Shown: positions 22,069 to 31,673, counted from the first letter of the stretch. The stretch: DNA of 39,576 bases from Deltaproteobacteria bacterium (GCA_016930835.1 JAFGGA010000202.1:1-39576), one strand, 5' to 3'. Notes: a model not told the origin generated them from the letters alone. A program made the numbers and translations.

Positions 22069-22891
22069 ACGAGTCACCTTTCCATTGAGTAATGCCCGAT
22101 TCATAATGAAATCCCACATCAATGGGAAAAAGGTCGGCATCTCTATTTTCCAATAAGAAATGAACAACCGCCTCGTTTTCATCGGGATTAAAAGTACAGG
22201 TTGAATAGAGCATGACACCGTTTTCCTTGAGCAGGTCAAATCCCCTTAAGATGATCTTTTTTTGCATTTCGAGCAATCGGGGCCTGACGACGGATTTTTG
22301 AGAATAATATGAGTGAACACCGTCAACCAAGCGCACCCTGCCCTCTCCGGAACATGGAACATCAGAGAGGATATAATCAAAACGCTGTGATAGGGGAAAC
22401 TCCTGGGCCTGGTATCCGGTCAGGACGCAGTTTAACACACCCAACCTGGAAATGGTGTGCGCCAAGGGAATATGCCGGGTGGGATAAAGTTCATTGGCTA
22501 TGATAAGACCCGTGTTGCTCATGAGTTGGGCCATGTGTGATGCTTTTCCCCCGGGAGAGGCGCACATATCCAGGACATAGCTACCCGCTCGGGGCGATAG
22601 GGCCACGCTGGCCAGACAAGAGGTTAACGCCTGCGGGTGGATATGCCCGAGGAAATATTCCAGAAGATTGCCGGGAGAATGGAGATCCCGTGCATGATAA
22701 AACAGATCATGATTTTCATGAACCCGTTCAATATCTATGCCTTGTTCCCGCAGCATCGGCACAACCCCATCGGGTTCGGTCTTTAATCGATTGATCCTTA
22801 AGTGAACGGGAAAGGGTTGTAAAAGGCAATCCGTAAAGAGAGAGAAATCCGGAATAATCTCACGATATTGTTCAAATGGGAAAAATGGCAT
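21977..22891 (-). CDS. RsmB/NOP-type RNA cytosine-C5 methyltransferase
   Basis: A methylase of about 304 residues that transfers a methyl group from S-adenosylmethionine to C5 of cytosine in rRNA or tRNA. Motif I is VLDMCASPGGKASHMA; motif IV is SDVPCSGEGR with the release Cys; motif VI is YSTCTFNPDENE with the nucleophile Cys. The N-terminal FEQYREIIPDFSLF and LRINRLK fit the RsmF/NSUN type. I chose ATG 22891 with ACAGGA before it; ATG 22942 or TTG 22945 would overlap the MeaB gene and lack a site. The PUA-like domain expected at the C-terminus is coded by the overlapping downstream gene. Target nucleotide unknown. Confidence 0.88.
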   Translation of the reverse strand: MPFFPFEQYREIIPDFSLFTDCLLQPFPVHLRINRLKTEPDGVVPMLREQGIDIERVHENHDLFYHARDLHSPGNLLEYFLGHIHPQALTSCLASVALSPRAGSYVLDMCASPGGKASHMAQLMSNTGLIIANELYPTRHIPLAHTISRLGVLNCVLTGYQAQEFPLSQRFDYILSDVPCSGEGRVRLVDGVHSYYSQKSVVRPRLLEMQKKIILRGFDLLKENGVMLYSTCTFNPDENEAVVHFLLENRDADLFPIDVGFHYESGITQWKGDSYDKRIERTARFYPHRINSVGFFMAGIRRRA

Positions 22892-22907
22892 TTCCTGTAA
22901 TGTAGGC

Positions 22908-23897
22908 TTACGATAAATCCAGTTTTGGGAGGACCAGATCATCAACGGCCGTGTATGGGTCTTTCTCGCCTTTTACGATGGCCTGAACGGCCTTTTCAAA
23001 ATCCCCGCTTTCAACAAGCCTCTGAAATACCTTTTCTATCAATCTGTATTTCACCATCTCGGCCAACTCTTCTCGTGCCCTATTCTCTTTCCTGCGCAGG
23101 TTGATATCTCCGCTTGAATCCCTGAGATGCCTGCCATGCTTGTCAATCGCTTCCAAAAGGTCTGTGACGCCCCGATCCGCGATGGCCTCTGTTTTAATAA
23201 TCGGCGGTGTCCAACCATCTTCTTTATATTTTTGGGGTCCCATCTCGATCATGTTCCGCAGGTCGCGCAAGGTTCTATCAGCACCTTCTTTATCGGATTT
23301 ATTAATGACAAAGATATCACCGGCTTCAAGAATTCCGGCCTTAATGGCCTGAATATCATCACCCATACCCGGAATCACAACAATCACCGTGGAATGGGCG
23401 TGTTTGACGATATCCACTTCATCCTGCCCTACGCCAACCGTCTCCACAATAATATATTCCTTCCCCATCGCATCCAAAACATCAATCGTACTGCGCGTGG
23501 AATGGGTGACGCCGCCAAAATGGCCACGTGTAGCCAAAGAACGGATATAGACGCCTTCATCCTTGCTGTGCCGCTGCATTCTTATCCGATCCCCTAAGAT
23601 AGCACCACCGCTGAACGGACTTGTTGGATCAACGGCGATGATGCCGACGGTCTTGCCCTGTTTTCGGAGATGATAAAGCATCTGATCAACCAGCGTGCTT
23701 TTTCCCACGCCAGGCGCGCCGGTGATACCAATGATATAGGCCCGGCCGGTATATGGATACAGGGCTTGAAGGACCCGCTGTACCTCCGGGACACCGTCAT
23801 CAATGTTGCTGATCAATTTTGCGACGGCCCGAATATCACCGGAAAGAATCTTTTTGACGATATCGGATTCGGATTTGATCTTAACCCCTCCCCTCAT
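22908..23897 (-). CDS. meaB: methylmalonyl-CoA mutase-associated GTPase MeaB (ArgK family)
   Basis: A 329-residue G3E-type GTPase that guards B12-dependent acyl-CoA mutases against inactivation and gates cobalamin loading. The P-loop GAPGVGKST is at 60-68. It is followed by IIAVDPTSPFSGGAILGDRI, the RSLATRGHFGG switch, ETVGVGQDEVDIV and NKSD, the guanine-specificity motif. The C-terminal helices (EELAEMVKYRLIEKV) form the dimerisation arm. The mutase itself is not in the window; a crotonase gene lies 98 bases upstream on the same strand. The start ATG 23897 is the first in frame; it is preceded by repeat DNA and has no good site. Confidence 0.93.
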   Translation of the reverse strand: MRGGVKIKSESDIVKKILSGDIRAVAKLISNIDDGVPEVQRVLQALYPYTGRAYIIGITGAPGVGKSTLVDQMLYHLRKQGKTVGIIAVDPTSPFSGGAILGDRIRMQRHSKDEGVYIRSLATRGHFGGVTHSTRSTIDVLDAMGKEYIIVETVGVGQDEVDIVKHAHSTVIVVIPGMGDDIQAIKAGILEAGDIFVINKSDKEGADRTLRDLRNMIEMGPQKYKEDGWTPPIIKTEAIADRGVTDLLEAIDKHGRHLRDSSGDINLRRKENRAREELAEMVKYRLIEKVFQRLVESGDFEKAVQAIVKGEKDPYTAVDDLVLPKLDLS

Positions 23898-23904
23898 TGA
23901 TGTC

Positions 23905-23985
23905 CAAAATCAATAAAAAACGGCTTTCGGGAAATGCACTTGAAAAGAAATCCCTGTATTCCCGAAAACCATTTTTGGACAAGCA
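23905..23985. repeat. dispersed sequence shared with 21340-21430
   Basis: On the plus strand GAACTTGAAAA/GCACTTGAAAAG, then CCTTACCCTCGAAAACC or TATTCCCGAAAACC, then TTTTTTGGACGAGCATGA or ATTTTTGGACAAGCACGA, are shared between the two sites. A shorter piece lies at about 26720-26760 (TTTTTTGGATGAACATGA). Both long copies sit directly upstream of minus-strand genes. Confidence 0.45.
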
Positions 23986-23995
23986 CGAAACCACC

Positions 23996-24781
23996 TTAGA
24001 GTTCCCCGGTGAATTCAGGTTTTCTCTTTTCCAAAAAAGCAGTCATCCCTTCTTTACCATCCGGGCTGCTCATACACAGGCCGAAATTATCTGACTCCAT
24101 ATAGCAACCATCCAGCAAGTCCATATTTAGGCCGCGGTTGATACAATCTTTAGCGGCCTTTAGAGACACTTTACCCTTGGAAGCCATGATCCTAGCGGTT
24201 TTCATGGTCTCATCCCAAAGCGCGTCCGGCGTGAAGACCTTGTTCACCAGACCAATCGCCTTGGCTTCAACTGCGTCGATCATGGACCCGGTCATGCAAA
24301 GTTCTTTGGCCATTGCCCTGCCCACCAACCGGGAAAGACGCTGCGTGCCCCCGAAACCGGGGATAACACCCAGATTGATTTCCGGTTGCCCGAATTTGGC
24401 TTTTTCCGAGGCATAGATAAAATCACAGGACATGGCGCATTCAACGCCCCCTCCGAGCGCAAACCCATTCACACACGCAATAACGGGAATTTTGAGATTC
24501 TCTATGCGGAAAAAGAGATCTTGCCCGCTCCTTGAAAATTCCCTAGCCTGGATTGGCGAGAGGTTGACCATATGTGCAATGTCCGCACCGGCAATGAATG
24601 CCTTTTCCCCTTCGCCGGTCAGTATCAGTACACGGGCGGTAGGATCCGCTTCAACATCATCCAAGGCATCATTGGTTTCAGCAACCATAGCCGGATTAAT
24701 GGCATTCAACGCCTTGGGTCGATTAAACTTGATAACAGCGATATCTCCCTGTTTTTCAAAAATAATGTTTTCATACGTCAT
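23996..24781 (-). CDS. enoyl-CoA hydratase/isomerase (crotonase family)
   Basis: A 261-residue crotonase that hydrates 2-enoyl-CoA to 3-hydroxyacyl-CoA. The oxyanion-hole motifs AFIAGADIAHM and GFALGGGVECAMSCD are present. Both catalytic glutamates of true hydratases are found: in GGGVECA and in FGQPEINLGVIPGFGGTQRL. The length equals the usual 260. AAGGAGTGAGCC precedes ATG. With MeaB downstream on the same strand it suggests acyl-CoA metabolism such as fatty-acid oxidation or a crotonyl-/methylmalonyl-CoA route, but the exact substrate is not defined by sequence. Confidence 0.92.
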   Translation of the reverse strand: MTYENIIFEKQGDIAVIKFNRPKALNAINPAMVAETNDALDDVEADPTARVLILTGEGEKAFIAGADIAHMVNLSPIQAREFSRSGQDLFFRIENLKIPVIACVNGFALGGGVECAMSCDFIYASEKAKFGQPEINLGVIPGFGGTQRLSRLVGRAMAKELCMTGSMIDAVEAKAIGLVNKVFTPDALWDETMKTARIMASKGKVSLKAAKDCINRGLNMDLLDGCYMESDNFGLCMSSPDGKEGMTAFLEKRKPEFTGEL

Positions 24782-25268
24782 GGCTCACTCCTTATAGTAT
24801 TTTATTAATGTCCAGGCAGAAATACGCAATTTCTGGCTGGAGCATTCAGCCATCAGCTAACTGCTTGTTATTTAAAGCTTTGGCTGAGTGCTGAATGCTG
24901 ACTGCCGAACGCTTGAATCCAGTAAATCTGGTTTATGTGTGAACACTCGTTGACCTTATCTGAAGATAAAAATCGCCTTGGAATATATAAGGATGTCGCT
25001 TTTCAAGTCAAGACAAATTGAGGCCCATTCACTTGACCATCAAAATCTACTTGACAGATCATGGTTCTCCTCGTTAATTTTAAGACGGCTCGGCTTTCCT
25101 TCTCTTGTCTACCGAATCCCCGACACATGAGATATTAGACGGTTATTAAGAGCCTTGTGCCCTGTACCCTGAGCTCTGGACCTTTTTCCAAAGCCTCGAA
25201 AAAACAAGCTGGACCAAAGCATTGCGACTATTTGCATCGTTCCGAATATAAACAAAGGAGACCCCCCC
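24782..25268. other. intergenic region between the crotonase and aminotransferase genes
   Basis: A divergent-promoter region of about 490 bases with no gene. It contains an inverted repeat (GAGCATTCAGC near 24840 with GCTGAATGCTGAC near 24890) and a GCCCTGTACCCTGAGC stretch of dispersed type near 25158. The aminotransferase ribosome binding site AAAGGAGACC is at about 25255. Confidence 0.4.
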
Positions 25269-26576
25269 ATGAACCCTCTTGCACAAGAACTCAATGAAGT
25301 CATCATATCTGCAAATCCCCATGTCCATGAGATGCTTTCTGAAGCCGGGAAAAAGCTTTTTTTCCCAAAGGGCATCTTATCTCAAAGCGCGGAAGCCAAG
25401 GAAAAGGCCTACAAATTCAATGCCACCATTGGAATGGCCACAGAAAAAGGTCACCCCATGCATCTTACTTCCGTTACGGCATTGACATCGCTGGAACCTG
25501 AAGAGTCATTGACATACGCCCCATCATTCGGTGTGATGGCCCTCAGGAAAGCATGGAAGGACGCCATTTTGGAGAAAAACCCCTCATTGGAAGATTCCAC
25601 GATCAGTTTACCGATTGTAACACAGGCCATCACTCATGGTTTAAGCATATTGGGTGACATGTGGGTTGATCCGAACGATGTGATTATTCTCCCTGACAAG
25701 ATGTGGGGGAACTATAATATGATATTTTCCGTGAGGCGGAATGCCAATATCATCAATTATCCTCTCTTTAACCAGAATGGGGGCTTTAATATCAAAGGCT
25801 TCCGGTCGTGCATTCAGACAGAGGCCGCAAAGCAGGGGAAAATCATTGTCCTCCTGAACTTCCCGAACAATCCGACCGGTTATACGATCAACAAAGATGA
25901 GGGAAAAGCCATAAGTGATATTTTGGTGGACCAAGCGAGCAAAGGCACAAATGTGCTGACGATTACGGACGATGCCTATTTCGGCCTGTTTTATGAAGAT
26001 GATGTCCTAAAGGAATCCATCTTCACAAATATAATCAACAGAGACCCGAGGCTTCTTGGAATCAAATTGGACGGTGCAACCAAAGAAAACTATGCATGGG
26101 GTCTGAGAATCGGCTTTATCACCTATGGCGCTTATACGAATGGTGACCATCAAGCGCTATATACTGCATTGGAAAAAAAGACGGCGGGTGCGGTGAGAGG
26201 TTCCATTTCCAATGCCTCTCATCTCAGTCAGTCCATAATGTACAAATCCTTCCAGTCACCTCAATACAAAATCGAAAAGGAAGACAAGTTTAGGATCATG
26301 AAGAGCCGTGCCCTGGAAGCAAAACGGGTCCTTTCCGACCCGAAATTCAGCAGCGCGTGGGAAGTCTACCCGTTTAACTCAGGGTATTTTATGTGCCTGA
26401 GATTAAAGACCGTCGATGCAGAGACATTACGGATCCATCTTTTAGATAAATACGGCGTCGGTTGTATCTCTATCGGAAAGAGCGATTTTCGAATCGCCTT
26501 TTCCTGTATTGAAAAAAACGATATAGACGAATTATTTCATACTATTTACCGGGGAATAAAGGACCTGGAATCTTAG
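25269..26576 (+). CDS. class I/II PLP-dependent aminotransferase
   Basis: A 435-residue fold-type I aminotransferase. The family's NFPNNPTGY motif (cofactor-ring and substrate contacts) is near residue 199. The Asp/Tyr pair DDAYFGLF follows near 237. The Schiff-base lysine region is GIKLDGATKENYAWGLRIGF (about 265-284), and FNSGYFMCLRL is near the C-terminus. It starts at ATG behind AAAGGAGACCCCCCC. The N-terminal 60 residues (KEKAYKFNATIGMATEKGHP) are longer than in aspartate aminotransferase and resemble a distinct clade seen in anaerobes. Substrate specificity cannot be deduced. It stands alone. Confidence 0.88.
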   Translation: MNPLAQELNEVIISANPHVHEMLSEAGKKLFFPKGILSQSAEAKEKAYKFNATIGMATEKGHPMHLTSVTALTSLEPEESLTYAPSFGVMALRKAWKDAILEKNPSLEDSTISLPIVTQAITHGLSILGDMWVDPNDVIILPDKMWGNYNMIFSVRRNANIINYPLFNQNGGFNIKGFRSCIQTEAAKQGKIIVLLNFPNNPTGYTINKDEGKAISDILVDQASKGTNVLTITDDAYFGLFYEDDVLKESIFTNIINRDPRLLGIKLDGATKENYAWGLRIGFITYGAYTNGDHQALYTALEKKTAGAVRGSISNASHLSQSIMYKSFQSPQYKIEKEDKFRIMKSRALEAKRVLSDPKFSSAWEVYPFNSGYFMCLRLKTVDAETLRIHLLDKYGVGCISIGKSDFRIAFSCIEKNDIDELFHTIYRGIKDLES

Positions 26577-26904
26577 AAAACATCCCATTTCTCGAATATC
26601 CAAAGTATTCGAAAGGAATTATTGGTTATTTTTTCTATCGAATAATCAGATTCTCAACGAATTAACATATTGATAATGCACAAAAATATTCCGTGCGCTT
26701 CATGATTCACATCTTCAATAGGCATCCGATCGAAAAAACTTTTTTGGATGAACATGACTCATACAATCGGAATAGGGCATCCCAGACAACTTATTCAAAT
26801 ATTATAGACACTTTTTGACGTTTTTATGATATCATTTGTCATCAACTCTTTTAAGTACTTCATGTATTATTCCCATTAACCCCTAACTCAATATGTCATA
26901 AGAG
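26577..26904. other. AT-rich upstream region of the GAF kinase gene
   Basis: No gene in about 330 bases. It holds TTCGAA-rich sequence (TCGAATATCCAAAGTATTCG), the short dispersed sequence at 26720-26760, and a TTTTTGACG near 26813 that could be a -35 element. The start codon at 26905 has no strong ribosome binding site. Confidence 0.35.
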
Positions 26905-28725
26905 ATGTGGAAAGACGCTAAACAACTGATTCAATCCATCTTAAAGGAAGATTGGGCAAAGGAGCTGCCTGTTCATGATGAGCTATGGAATCATTTATTA
27001 GATTGGATCAGTGAACGCATTCTTCCGGAATTTACCAGCTTCCTTTCCGGCCAAGTGGATGAAATCATTGAAATCAATCCAGATCTCTCTGAAAGAGAAA
27101 TCCTTGAAACGGTTGCCAAACACATGGTCCACTGCTTAGAGGCCCGTTCCGCGTCCGTCCGCATCTTTGACCCTGATACGGAACAATTACTCTCATACGG
27201 ATCATACCCTTTTGAAGAAGAAATAAGAGAAACCTATATACCATTGGAAAAAAGCATCGCCGGTGAAGTCGTTAAAACAGGTCGTACACGTCTGGTGCCC
27301 AATATCCTAAAAGATGACCTGTACTCGGACAAGGCCGTCATTGAACGGAAAGGCGCCTACTCCCTTATGGCCATCCCTTTAGAGATCTCCCGATTTTCGA
27401 TTCGCGAACGAAATACCATCGGTGTGATTCAAGTATATTACACGGAAAAGGATCGGGTCTTCACACCCCTGGAAATCCAATTAGCCGAACTCATGGCCAA
27501 AAGACTGAGCTTTGTCATAGCACGGAAAAAAATAAAAACCATGTATCGCACGAATGAAAAAAAGGATGCCATCGCACAGGAGGTATTTCAGAAACTGGGG
27601 ACTTGGGAAGGTGTAAAGATGAAAGATGTCTTTAACCGTGTCATCCCCGAATTGGTTGATATTATCAATATTGAAAGCTGTGCCTTATTTTCGGTAGCGG
27701 ATGATCTCGAACACGTGGTTCTTGAGGCGGGATACCCGGATAACGCTACACGGCACGGGATCGGCCAAAAATTTCCCATCCACGCGGAACCCGCCTTTGA
27801 GTTGATATTAAACCTGAGAGACTACGAAGAGAAATCACCCAATGAGATCTTTACTCAATCTTATCTTTTGGTGATCGATCCCCAAAAGACCACTTTGGTT
27901 TCAAGCAAAGTAAAGCAATTTGCCACGAACCATAATATCAATTCCATCCTTTATATCCCGCTTCGAGCCGGCGATGATGTCACCCATTTCATGACTTTCG
28001 ATGCGGTTGATCAGAGGCGACGATTTACGGATGATGAAATCGAGATCTTTGTCTTTCTTGGACGCGAGCTTATGACGGCAAGACGCATGGAACGTCTGGA
28101 CGACATACTGCATGACTTTAAAAATCCGGCCATTGCAACGGCCGGCTTTGCCAGGAGACTCAAACAGCTTCTTGAGCAAGAGTGCAAATTGCCTGAGAAT
28201 GCAACTATTAAAAAATATGTTGATATTGTTTTTGAAGAAACCAGTCGAATACAAGAAATGGCGATGAGCATATCACAAGTCGGCAGGGAGAAAGTTGTGA
28301 ACTTGACGGAATTGAGCAGAAATCGCTTTGAGATCAATAAGGAGGTTATCAAGGAACTGTTAAAACAAAATGTTAACCTGAAAGAAGGACCTTTTGAGGA
28401 CCCCCTTTATATCAAATGCTATCCCCTTCAACTTGAACGGGTTCTGGATAATATCTTGAACAATGCCACCAATGCTATCCCCATGCATGGCGGGGACCTC
28501 TCCATCCGGACATTTTCAGAAGGAAATCAGGCTGTTGTGGAGGTTATGAATTCCGGCACCATGACTGAAGAAGAACGGTTAAGATTGATTACGGGCAAAA
28601 CCAAAGGCCGAGGGGGTTATATCACGCATCGCATCATCCGGATGCTGAAGGGGACAATAGAGGTTCAGAGCCATGAGAAAAAAACCACCGTAACCATCCG
28701 ATTGCCCATATACAAAACCAATTAA
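26905..28725 (+). CDS. GAF-GAF histidine kinase with degenerate ATP-binding region
   Basis: A 606-residue soluble sensor kinase. Two GAF domains lie at about 65-210 (SVRIFDPDTEQLLSYG, IPLEKSIAGEVVKTGRTRLV) and 240-395 (ESCALFSVADDLEHVVLEAG, NSILYIPLRAGDDVTHF). The H-box is ILHDFKNPAIATAGFA with His403. The N-box LERVLDNILNNATNAI (510-525) is good, but the following G1 box is VMNSGTMTEEER instead of DxGxG, and G2 is KGRGGYITHR instead of GxGLGL. It may bind ATP weakly or act as a noncanonical kinase. The start ATG has no clear site. It ends two bases from the convergent PBP1A gene. Confidence 0.82.
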   Translation: MWKDAKQLIQSILKEDWAKELPVHDELWNHLLDWISERILPEFTSFLSGQVDEIIEINPDLSEREILETVAKHMVHCLEARSASVRIFDPDTEQLLSYGSYPFEEEIRETYIPLEKSIAGEVVKTGRTRLVPNILKDDLYSDKAVIERKGAYSLMAIPLEISRFSIRERNTIGVIQVYYTEKDRVFTPLEIQLAELMAKRLSFVIARKKIKTMYRTNEKKDAIAQEVFQKLGTWEGVKMKDVFNRVIPELVDIINIESCALFSVADDLEHVVLEAGYPDNATRHGIGQKFPIHAEPAFELILNLRDYEEKSPNEIFTQSYLLVIDPQKTTLVSSKVKQFATNHNINSILYIPLRAGDDVTHFMTFDAVDQRRRFTDDEIEIFVFLGRELMTARRMERLDDILHDFKNPAIATAGFARRLKQLLEQECKLPENATIKKYVDIVFEETSRIQEMAMSISQVGREKVVNLTELSRNRFEINKEVIKELLKQNVNLKEGPFEDPLYIKCYPLQLERVLDNILNNATNAIPMHGGDLSIRTFSEGNQAVVEVMNSGTMTEEERLRLITGKTKGRGGYITHRIIRMLKGTIEVQSHEKKTTVTIRLPIYKTN

Positions 28726-28727
28726 CA

Positions 28728-31100
28728 CTACTGACTAAAATCCATATCAAACTGGGAAAATTGTCCGGACTTTGCCGCCTTGGGCATGGGGGCATACTCC
28801 GTGGGTTCGGTTCCTTTCTTAAAGGCCTGGAATACGGTCTCTTTGGAATAAGGACTTGCAAGAAGGCCGTTTTCCGCATCTATCTTTGCAAAGACCACTT
28901 CTTCGGGAACGGTGAAATCCTCGACGGGTTCGCTCTGGAGGATATCGGCCATAAAATAAACCCAAATAGGACTTGCGGCCCTGGAACCGGTTTCACCGGA
29001 ACCCATAGGCTTTTGATCATCATATCCGACCCATACACCGGCTAACAGCTTCGGGGTGTAACCGATAAACCAGGCATCTCTCAGATCATTCGTCGTGCCT
29101 GTCTTCCCCGCAGCCGGTCTCTCAATCTCCTTAGCCCTCCAACCGGTCCCTCCGGTCTCTGAAACCACCGCTTTAAGTAGGTCGGTCATGATATAAGCTG
29201 TCTCCTCAGGAATGGCCTCCTGAACAATGGGTTGATTCTCTTCAATGATCTGCCCGGTTCGATCCTCGATGCGATTGATAAAAATGGGCTGAACAAGCAT
29301 ACCATTGTTTCCGAAAACTGAATAGGTCGTCGTAATCTCCAACAAGGAAAGCCCTGAAGATCCCAGTGCCAAAGAAAGGTCAGGACTCAGATCGGATTCT
29401 ATGCCCATCTGACGGGCATAGGAAATGACGGTAGAGATGCCAATCTCCTTAAGAATTTTAACGGTAATCACATTCCTGGATTTGATCAGAGCCGTACGAA
29501 ATAGGGTGGGTCCGAAAAATTGCTCTTTATAGTTTCTTGGGCGCCATAATTCTTCATCCTTTGGGTCCAATGAGGAAATGTAAGGGGCATCCAGGATTAC
29601 ACTGGCGGCGGTCATTCCTTGATCAAGGGCGGCCGCGTAAATAAGGGGCTTAAAGGCCGACCCCGGTTGACGTCTGGATTGCACGGCCCGGTTAAATTGG
29701 CTGACGGAATAACTCCGCCCCCCCACCATGGCCTTCACCCAACCGGTTTTCATTTCCATGGCAAGGAGCGCCCCTTGTACTTCAGGTTCCTGCTCTAAAG
29801 AGACCTGCCATTGATAAGGGCTCTCCGTATCTTCAATCTTACCTATTATACGACAAAGAATCACATCACCCTTGCGAAGAACCTGACTGGGCCGCTTGAT
29901 GTCAACTGAATAATACGGTTCTTCAGGATTGGGTTTTCTGGCCCAATTCATTTCCATGAGGGGCAAAATACCTGAATCTTCACCCAAAGCCACATGGACT
30001 TCGTTTTTTTCATCATCCACATGGGTCACAATACCTTTAACCACTGAATGGATGGCAATGGGATTCTCAAAAAATGTCTTCCGACTCTCATTGATAAATT
30101 CATCTATCTGATCACCTGAAAGGATCTGAAGAGGGCCTCGATAGCCCTCCCGCTTATCGAGTTCCAACAAACCTTTTGTCACGGCAGCTTGGGCGGCGTG
30201 TTGCATATTTAGATTCACAGTAGTGTAAACCTTGAGCCCTCCGCCGTACAGTAGATCTGCACCATATTTTTGGTCCAGGTACCTTCGAATATGTTCCGTA
30301 AAATAGGGCGCTTTTTCAAAAGGATTATCTTCCTTCTTCGCAATAATGATCTCGTTCTCCAATGCATCTTTTTCTTGTTGGACCGAAATATACCCCTCTT
30401 CCCGCATCCTTTGGAGGACATACCTTTGCCTGGCCTTGGCCTTATCAAAATGAGAGATCGGCGAATATTTGCTGGGAGCCTGTGGAAGCCCGGCCAATAG
30501 GGCCGACTCAGCGATATTAAGTTCCAGGGCGCTCTTGTTGAAGTAGGTTCGGGCAGCGGCTTCCACCCCATAGGCGCCGTGACCCATATAAGGTTGATTA
30601 ATATAAAGAAATAGAATCTTGTCTTTTGAAAAATTTTTTTCAATCTGCATGGAAAGGATGGCTTCTCGAACCTTTCGCTTATATGTCTTCTGTGCATTTT
30701 TTAAAAGAAGATCCCTTGCAACCTGCTGTGTAATGGTACTCCCGCCTTGGGCCGCCCGACCGGCTTTCAGATTCTTGATAAAGGCCCTAAATATACTTTG
30801 AATATCCACCCCTTCATGCTCAAAAAATCTTGCATCTTCAGCGGCCACGAACGCATGAATCAGATGTTTGGGCACCTGATCCAAAGAAATGACAATCCTT
30901 TTTTCATTGCTGAATCGCCCGATCACTTGATCATCATCACTGTAGATCTCCGTGATAATGGATGGATTATATTCTCTCAGTGAGCCAATATAAGGCAAGT
31001 TGCTGGACCAGAGATACCAAAGAACCGTCACGGATAAGGCAATGACGATGGCAAGACCGATAGTCGACCAGAGGGTTATCTTGAAAAATTTTTTCACTGT
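28728..31100 (-). CDS. mrcA: penicillin-binding protein 1A, bifunctional transglycosylase/transpeptidase
   Basis: A 790-residue class A PBP that polymerises and cross-links peptidoglycan in the periplasm. Residues 1-35 hold the membrane anchor (KKFFKITLWSTIGLAIVIAL). The GT51 domain has AAEDARFFEHEGVD (catalytic Glu about 88) and QGGSTITQQVARDLLL. The transpeptidase has SAFK (481-484), SRN (541-543) and KTGT (666-669). An OB-like insert between the two domains marks the PBP1A type. I chose GTG 31100, behind GAGGTACATACA, giving the usual MKKF start; ATG 31127 has no site. It is tail to tail with the GAF kinase gene. Confidence 0.95.
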   Translation of the reverse strand, partial: TVKKFFKITLWSTIGLAIVIALSVTVLWYLWSSNLPYIGSLREYNPSIITEIYSDDDQVIGRFSNEKRIVISLDQVPKHLIHAFVAAEDARFFEHEGVDIQSIFRAFIKNLKAGRAAQGGSTITQQVARDLLLKNAQKTYKRKVREAILSMQIEKNFSKDKILFLYINQPYMGHGAYGVEAAARTYFNKSALELNIAESALLAGLPQAPSKYSPISHFDKAKARQRYVLQRMREEGYISVQQEKDALENEIIIAKKEDNPFEKAPYFTEHIRRYLDQKYGADLLYGGGLKVYTTVNLNMQHAAQAAVTKGLLELDKREGYRGPLQILSGDQIDEFINESRKTFFENPIAIHSVVKGIVTHVDDEKNEVHVALGEDSGILPLMEMNWARKPNPEEPYYSVDIKRPSQVLRKGDVILCRIIGKIEDTESPYQWQVSLEQEPEVQGALLAMEMKTGWVKAMVGGRSYSVSQFNRAVQSRRQPGSAFKPLIYAAALDQGMTAASVILDAPYISSLDPKDEELWRPRNYKEQFFGPTLFRTALIKSRNVITVKILKEIGISTVISYARQMGIESDLSPDLSLALGSSGLSLLEITTTYSVFGNNGMLVQPIFINRIEDRTGQIIEENQPIVQEAIPEETAYIMTDLLKAVVSETGGTGWRAKEIERPAAGKTGTTNDLRDAWFIGYTPKLLAGVWVGYDDQKPMGSGETGSRAASPIWVYFMADILQSEPVEDFTVPEEVVFAKIDAENGLLASPYSKETVFQAFKKGTEPTEYAPMPKAAKSGQFSQFDMDFSQ

Positions 31101-31235
31101 ATGTACCTCGACACGAAATACCTTCATTACATCTAAAACTATAATGTATTACAAACTTATGCCATAATAAAGCATAGAAGTAAAGTTTTGGAATGAAGGC
31201 TACCCGTCATTTTTCAATGAATTTGAGGTTCGCTA

Positions 31236-31610
31236 TTGCTGAACGTTCATCTACAGGAAGATCAAGGCATCCATGCTTACGTAGAGGCGATTGAACCTTT
31301 GATAAAAGATCTTGCGGAAAATCACATTTACCTTGCCATAGAAAATACGCCCCTTGCCGGACCGGATGCTATGAATGCACTGTTCGGGGAGATCCTCCGT
31401 TTGGATGATAAGGACACCGCTTATGTGGGCATGTGTTTTGATATGGGGCACGCCAATTTATATCCCGCGACCCGGAATGACTATTTAGGGTATATGACGC
31501 GATTGGAACCGGATGTGCCGAATTTCGGTGCCCTTTGCCTTGACTCAGGGCCATGATCTGGTCGAATGGCCGTTCCATGACCTCCCGACAAATGATGTGA
31601 ACTTAAAAAG
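31236..31610 (+). pseudogene. remnant of a sugar-phosphate isomerase/epimerase TIM-barrel gene
   Basis: About 90 codons match the middle of the xylose-isomerase-like/AP-endonuclease-2 TIM-barrel family: IHAYVEAIEPLIKDLAEN, IYLAIENTPLAGPDAMNALF with the metal-binding Glu, then VGMCFDMGHANLY with the Asp and His. The expected next strand with further His ligands is missing; after EPDVP the frame goes to NFGALCLDSGP and stops, and a neighbouring frame resumes as HDLVEWPFHDLP. The 5' third is also absent and there is no proper start. It is a fragment truncated at both ends. Confidence 0.65.
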
Positions 31611-31673
31611 AGATCCCTGTACCCCCATTATTAACACACAATAAGAACGAATCTTGAATGTTTCGCACAAACT

